DNA of 64,000 bases from contig NZ_JAGPXN010000013.1 in assembly GCF_018070575.1 (NCBI RefSeq), positions 1-64,000 of the forward strand, in the 5' to 3' direction. The notes under the pieces were generated by a model that was given only the letters and a program-made list of their open reading frames with translations, was not told where the DNA came from and made no database searches. How positions within the stretch are numbered: the first letter of the stretch is position 1; each line of letters opens with the position of its first letter. Shown here piece by piece: positions 61,097 to 64,000 of the stretch. Source of the DNA: Micromonospora sp. C31. GTDB taxonomy: Bacteria > Actinomycetota > Actinomycetes > Mycobacteriales > Micromonosporaceae. Made by a program: the position numbers and the translations under genes.

Positions 61097-62908
61097 TCAG
61101 CGGGTCAGCGGACGGACGTCCCAGAGCCAGACGTCGTCGACGCGCCGGCCCGGACCGAAGCACGCGTCCAGCGTCGAACGGAGCGCCTCGGCGCGGGGGT
61201 GCCGGGGCAGCGCCACGGCGTCCGCCCGCCAGTGCCGGACGTCCAGCTCCGCCTGCGCGCGTTCCGCGGGGCTGACGGTGACCGGCGCCGGGCGCCGGCC
61301 GGTGGCCACCTCCGTCAGCAGGGCCGCGGTGGGCCGGGGGTCCACCCCCCACCGCCCGGTGTCGTCGGTGGGGGAGGTCGGCCCGAGGAAGTAGCCCTGC
61401 GGTACGGCGAAACCGACGCCGGCGGCGGCACCCCAGCGCACCGAGGTCATGTTCTCCACCGGCACCGGCACGAGCGTCCGCCCGGGGGCGACGTGGTCCC
61501 GCCATCCGCCGGCGGTTACGAACCGGGGCACCTCCGGGCGTCCCACGGCCGGCAGCGGCGTCGGCAGCAGCGGCACCAGGGCCACGGCCAGCGCCACCGC
61601 GACCAGCGGCCGGAGCGGAACGACGCCCATCCGGGCCGGGACCCGGCCGGAGAGCAACCGGTCCACCACCACCGCGACCAGCACCCCGAGAGCGGCCGTG
61701 GTGATCAGCGCGAAGCGGGCCACCACCATCGCGTCGACCACCGGCAGGCCGTTCAACAGGCGGAACGGGCCGGGGACCCCGGGCCCGCGGACCGCCCAGT
61801 TGATCGTGTTGCCCAGCGAGAAGAGCGCGGCCAGCACCGCCGTGAAACCCGACACCCGGACCAGGTGCTCCCGGCGCAGCCAGGCCACCGCGGCGACGGC
61901 CACCAGCACCAGCGGCCAACCGTAGAAGCTGGCCTCCTCGGTCACGTTGGCGGCCAGCCGGCGGCCACCCTGCGGGCCACCGCCGAGCGACTCCGTCGCG
62001 TAGCTGAAGTAGGAGGCGAGCCGCAGCGCGTACTTGTCCGGGTCTGTGGGGTGGCCGCTGCGGTGCTGCGGGCCGAGGAACTGCATCCAGAGCGGGTACG
62101 CCGTCACCAGCAGCGTCAGTGCGCCCGCCACGCCCAGCACCGCCAGCGCCCGGGGAGCCGCCGCCAGCGCCGCCCGGGGCCGGAACAGCACGTGCCCCAG
62201 CAGCGCCGTCACGCAGGCCAGGGCGAGGATGAAGAGCATCTCGACGCTGACGAAGAACTGCGCGGAGACCAGCCCGCCGAGGATGAGCCCGTCGCGCAGC
62301 GGACGCCCGCCACGGGTCAGCCGGGCCACCCGCCACAGGATGAAGGGGATCAGCCACTGCGCGGTGATGTGCGGGTGGCCGTTGCTGTGCGAGACCAGTG
62401 CCGGCGCGAAGGCGCAGCAGGCGGCGCCGACCAGCGCCGCCGCACGGTTGCCGACCACGTGCCGGGAGAGCACCCAGTACCAGGCGAGACCGGTGCCGGC
62501 CAGGTTGAGGGTCATCAGCACCAGATACGACAGTGCGGCGCCGCCGAGCAGGGTGACCGGCGCGAGCAGCACGCCGGGCAGCTGGATGCCGACGTTGGTC
62601 ATCAGGTTCACGCCGTCGGGCGCGTTCTGCAGAGTGGTGAAGAAGGGGTTCTCCAGATTGGCCACCGCGTGCGCCGCGTGGGCCAGCATCCACTCGTTGA
62701 AGTCCTGGTCCGCCGGCTGCGCGCCGAGCACCCGGCCGCGCACGTCGCGCCAGCCCCGGCCGGTCACCCAGAGCGCGCCGGCGAGGAGGACGAGCACGGC
62801 GACGACATCCGGCCGGCGCCGGCGGCGCTCCCGGGGCGGATCGGCCGTTGCGCGCTCCTCGGCTGTGTCGGTGGACGGGCCACTCGCCCGGGGGTGCGCT
62901 GCGGTCAC
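61097..62908 (-). CDS. Large membrane protein, GT-C glycosyltransferase-like
   Basis: A 603-residue protein from GTG 62908. A basic N-terminal cytoplasmic segment (PPRERRRRRPD) precedes helix 1. The first outer loop (QPADQDFNEWMLAHAAHAVA, NPFFTTLQNAPDGVNLMTN) has acidic residues where GT-C enzymes carry the catalytic site. About 11-12 helices follow. The last 150 residues form an outer hydrophilic domain (VPVPVENMTSVRW, LDACFGPGRRVDDVWLWDV). Such proteins in actinomycetes are usually annotated as hypothetical membrane or glycosyltransferase proteins. The location in a wall-polymer locus supports sugar transfer from a polyprenyl-phosphate donor, but that is inference. Confidence 0.78.
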   Translation of the reverse strand: MTAAHPRASGPSTDTAEERATADPPRERRRRRPDVVAVLVLLAGALWVTGRGWRDVRGRVLGAQPADQDFNEWMLAHAAHAVANLENPFFTTLQNAPDGVNLMTNVGIQLPGVLLAPVTLLGGAALSYLVLMTLNLAGTGLAWYWVLSRHVVGNRAAALVGAACCAFAPALVSHSNGHPHITAQWLIPFILWRVARLTRGGRPLRDGLILGGLVSAQFFVSVEMLFILALACVTALLGHVLFRPRAALAAAPRALAVLGVAGALTLLVTAYPLWMQFLGPQHRSGHPTDPDKYALRLASYFSYATESLGGGPQGGRRLAANVTEEASFYGWPLVLVAVAAVAWLRREHLVRVSGFTAVLAALFSLGNTINWAVRGPGVPGPFRLLNGLPVVDAMVVARFALITTAALGVLVAVVVDRLLSGRVPARMGVVPLRPLVAVALAVALVPLLPTPLPAVGRPEVPRFVTAGGWRDHVAPGRTLVPVPVENMTSVRWGAAAGVGFAVPQGYFLGPTSPTDDTGRWGVDPRPTAALLTEVATGRRPAPVTVSPAERAQAELDVRHWRADAVALPRHPRAEALRSTLDACFGPGRRVDDVWLWDVRPLTR

Positions 62909-62962
62909 GGTGCCCGATCCTACTCATGGCGACACGCTCCACAGTGCCCCCGCTCGGGCGCG

Positions 62963-63072
62963 CGTCACCGTCGCGCCCGGGTCCCGCCGAGTCGGACCGG
63001 ACGGGCTCTCGTCACCGCCGCGCCCGGGGCCCGGACCGGGGCCGGGCCCCGTCACCGCCGCGCCCGGGGCCC
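62963..63072. repeat. Three direct copies of CGTCACCGCCGCGCCCGGG
   Basis: Copies begin at 62963, 63010 and 63050, the first with one base changed. They occupy most of the 169-base gap between the membrane protein start and the partial GT4 stop. No gene lies there. Confidence 0.65.
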
Positions 63073-63077
63073 GCCGG

Positions 63078-64000
63078 TCAGGCCGGGACGGGCTGTGGCG
63101 AGTCGGGAGCGCAGCCGGCGGTCGGCGCGGGCGGGTGGTCGGGCAGCAGCCGGGAGTAGACCCCGTCGAGCACCCGCGCCTGCGCCTCCCACGTCCACGA
63201 CTCCAACAACCCCGGACGCCCGTACGCCTCCCGATAACGCCCCGGATCCCCCAACACCGACCGCACCACCCGCACGAAGTCCCCCACATCCTCCGCCCGG
63301 AACACCTCACCCTGACCCGTCGACCGCACCGTCTCCGCCATCGTCCGCACATCAGAGACCACCAACGGCAACCGCGCATGCGAATACTCGAAGAACTTCG
63401 TGATCAACGCGATCTCATGATTCGGCCAATGATGAATCGGAATGACCCCCACCGAAGCCCCCGACAAGAACGGCACCACCTGATGGTGCGGCACGTACGA
63501 CAACACGTGCACCCGCCCCGCCACACCCAACTCCCCCGCCCGGACCACCAACCCCTTCACGTACGGGGCGGCCGGACGGGGCACCACCAGCGCGACGTGG
63601 GCGTCGGGCAGTTCGGCGAGCGCCTCGACCATGATGCCGAGTCCCCGCTGTTCCGCGGCGGCACCGCTGTAGACCAGCAGCGGCACGTCCGGCCCGATCC
63701 CGCACCGCTGGCGGATGTCCGGCGCCCCGTCGCCGCCCGCCGCGTCCGCGCTGCTCGGGGTGTTCAGCACGACGGTGGGCTGCTCGGGCAGGTGGTGCCG
63801 CTCGCGCAGCAGGTCGGCCAGCCCGTCGGAGACGGTGAGCACCGCGTCGGCGTACGGGGCGTACTCCCGCTCGTGCGCCGTGTTGGCCGGCAGCCACCGG
63901 GGGCTGTCGTTCCAGCGCCGGATGCCGGGCAGGAACTCGTGGGCGTCCCAGACCAGCGCGACGCGCCGGCCCCGGGCGGCGGCCCGCAGCTTGGCCCGGG
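63078..64000 (-). CDS. Glycosyltransferase family 4, partial (start beyond the window)
   Basis: The C-terminal 307 residues of a paralogue of the GT4 at 57973-59583. The N-domain part inside the window ends with TVSDGLADLLRERHHL. The donor domain starts DVPLLVYSGAAAEQRGLGIM and is only about two-thirds identical to its partner until YVKGLVV. From there 141 residues are identical in DNA as well (63140-63563), and the proteins diverge again after YSRLLP. The motif NHEIALITKFFEYSHARLPL is in the identical part. The final tail (DHPPAPTAGCAPDS) differs. The 5' end lies beyond base 64000, so its operon is not visible. Confidence 0.88.
   Translation of the reverse strand, partial: RAKLRAAARGRRVALVWDAHEFLPGIRRWNDSPRWLPANTAHEREYAPYADAVLTVSDGLADLLRERHHLPEQPTVVLNTPSSADAAGGDGAPDIRQRCGIGPDVPLLVYSGAAAEQRGLGIMVEALAELPDAHVALVVPRPAAPYVKGLVVRAGELGVAGRVHVLSYVPHHQVVPFLSGASVGVIPIHHWPNHEIALITKFFEYSHARLPLVVSDVRTMAETVRSTGQGEVFRAEDVGDFVRVVRSVLGDPGRYREAYGRPGLLESWTWEAQARVLDGVYSRLLPDHPPAPTAGCAPDSPQPVPA
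63140..63563 (-). repeat. Perfect 424-bp direct repeat, copy 2
   Basis: Second copy of the block at 58044-58467, in the same orientation and reading frame. The two copies bracket about 4.7 kb that holds two membrane protein genes, so recombination between them would delete or duplicate that segment. Confidence 0.95.

Noticed and set aside
59930..63403. An 1157-codon open frame on the plus strand covering the membrane protein genes
   Set aside because: It is a high-GC shadow of the minus-strand genes; its translation is Arg/Gly/Gln-rich with no domain, whereas the opposite strand gives clear membrane proteins and GT4.

Overview
The window is about 73% G+C, uses GTG and TTG starts freely, chains genes through GTGA/ATGA overlaps and often places a TANNNT-type -10 box only 6-7 nt before the start codon. 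Together with GlgE-pathway glycogen genes, this indicates an actinomycete, most probably of the Micromonosporaceae (Micromonospora-like). The genus is an inference from gene content and from palindromic intergenic repeats that I recall from that group; no database search was possible.

Layout. 1-947: low-complexity tandem repeats with no convincing gene. 948-10554: housekeeping and miscellaneous genes (zinc alcohol dehydrogenase plus SDR, secreted serine hydrolase, NAPE-PLD-like metallo-hydrolase, dGTPase, Tex, a small conserved protein). 10876-24828: a surface-polysaccharide locus of two convergent operons meeting at a terminator at 17929-17962. The plus-strand arm carries a complete Pgl-type set (PglC-, PglE-, PglD- and PglF-like proteins, i.e. 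UDP-diacetylbacillosamine synthesis and its phosphoglycosyl transfer) followed by two GT4 glycosyltransferases. The minus-strand arm carries a sugar nucleotidyltransferase, two SDRs (one LegB-like), a Wzy/O-antigen-ligase-like protein, a Wzx-like flippase and another GT4. Together they could make, assemble and export a repeat-unit glycan that starts with an amino-dideoxy sugar.

25016-37889: NAD kinase and a dispersed but nearly complete glycogen/alpha-glucan pathway: pgm-glgC on the minus strand, divergent glgM (maltose-1-phosphate synthase), then glgE-glgB. These are interrupted by a Uma2 nuclease-fold protein, a methyltransferase, an XRE regulator with a small membrane protein, and a minimal GntR protein. 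38142-49364: secreted GHL10-type glycosidase, App1-like phosphatase, GT-C membrane protein, YaaA, an unknown protein, a TAXI solute-binding lipoprotein facing a two-component system, and a DUF952 protein. 49523-64000 (continuing past the window): a second cell-envelope polymer locus with a WbpD-like acetyltransferase, CDP-glycerol glycerophosphotransferase-like protein, nucleotide-sugar dehydrogenase, UDP-GlcNAc 2-epimerase, two paralogous GT2 enzymes, two paralogous GT4 enzymes and two large membrane proteins.

The most striking signal is a perfect 424-bp direct repeat (58044-58467 and 63140-63563) that encodes the C-terminal third of two otherwise diverged GT4 proteins. Its codon style differs sharply from its surroundings (the first ten leucines are all TTG), which points to gene conversion or module exchange. 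At least three families of intergenic palindromes are also present, each with at least two related copies in the window. I saw no tRNA, rRNA, CRISPR array, insertion sequence or phage gene.
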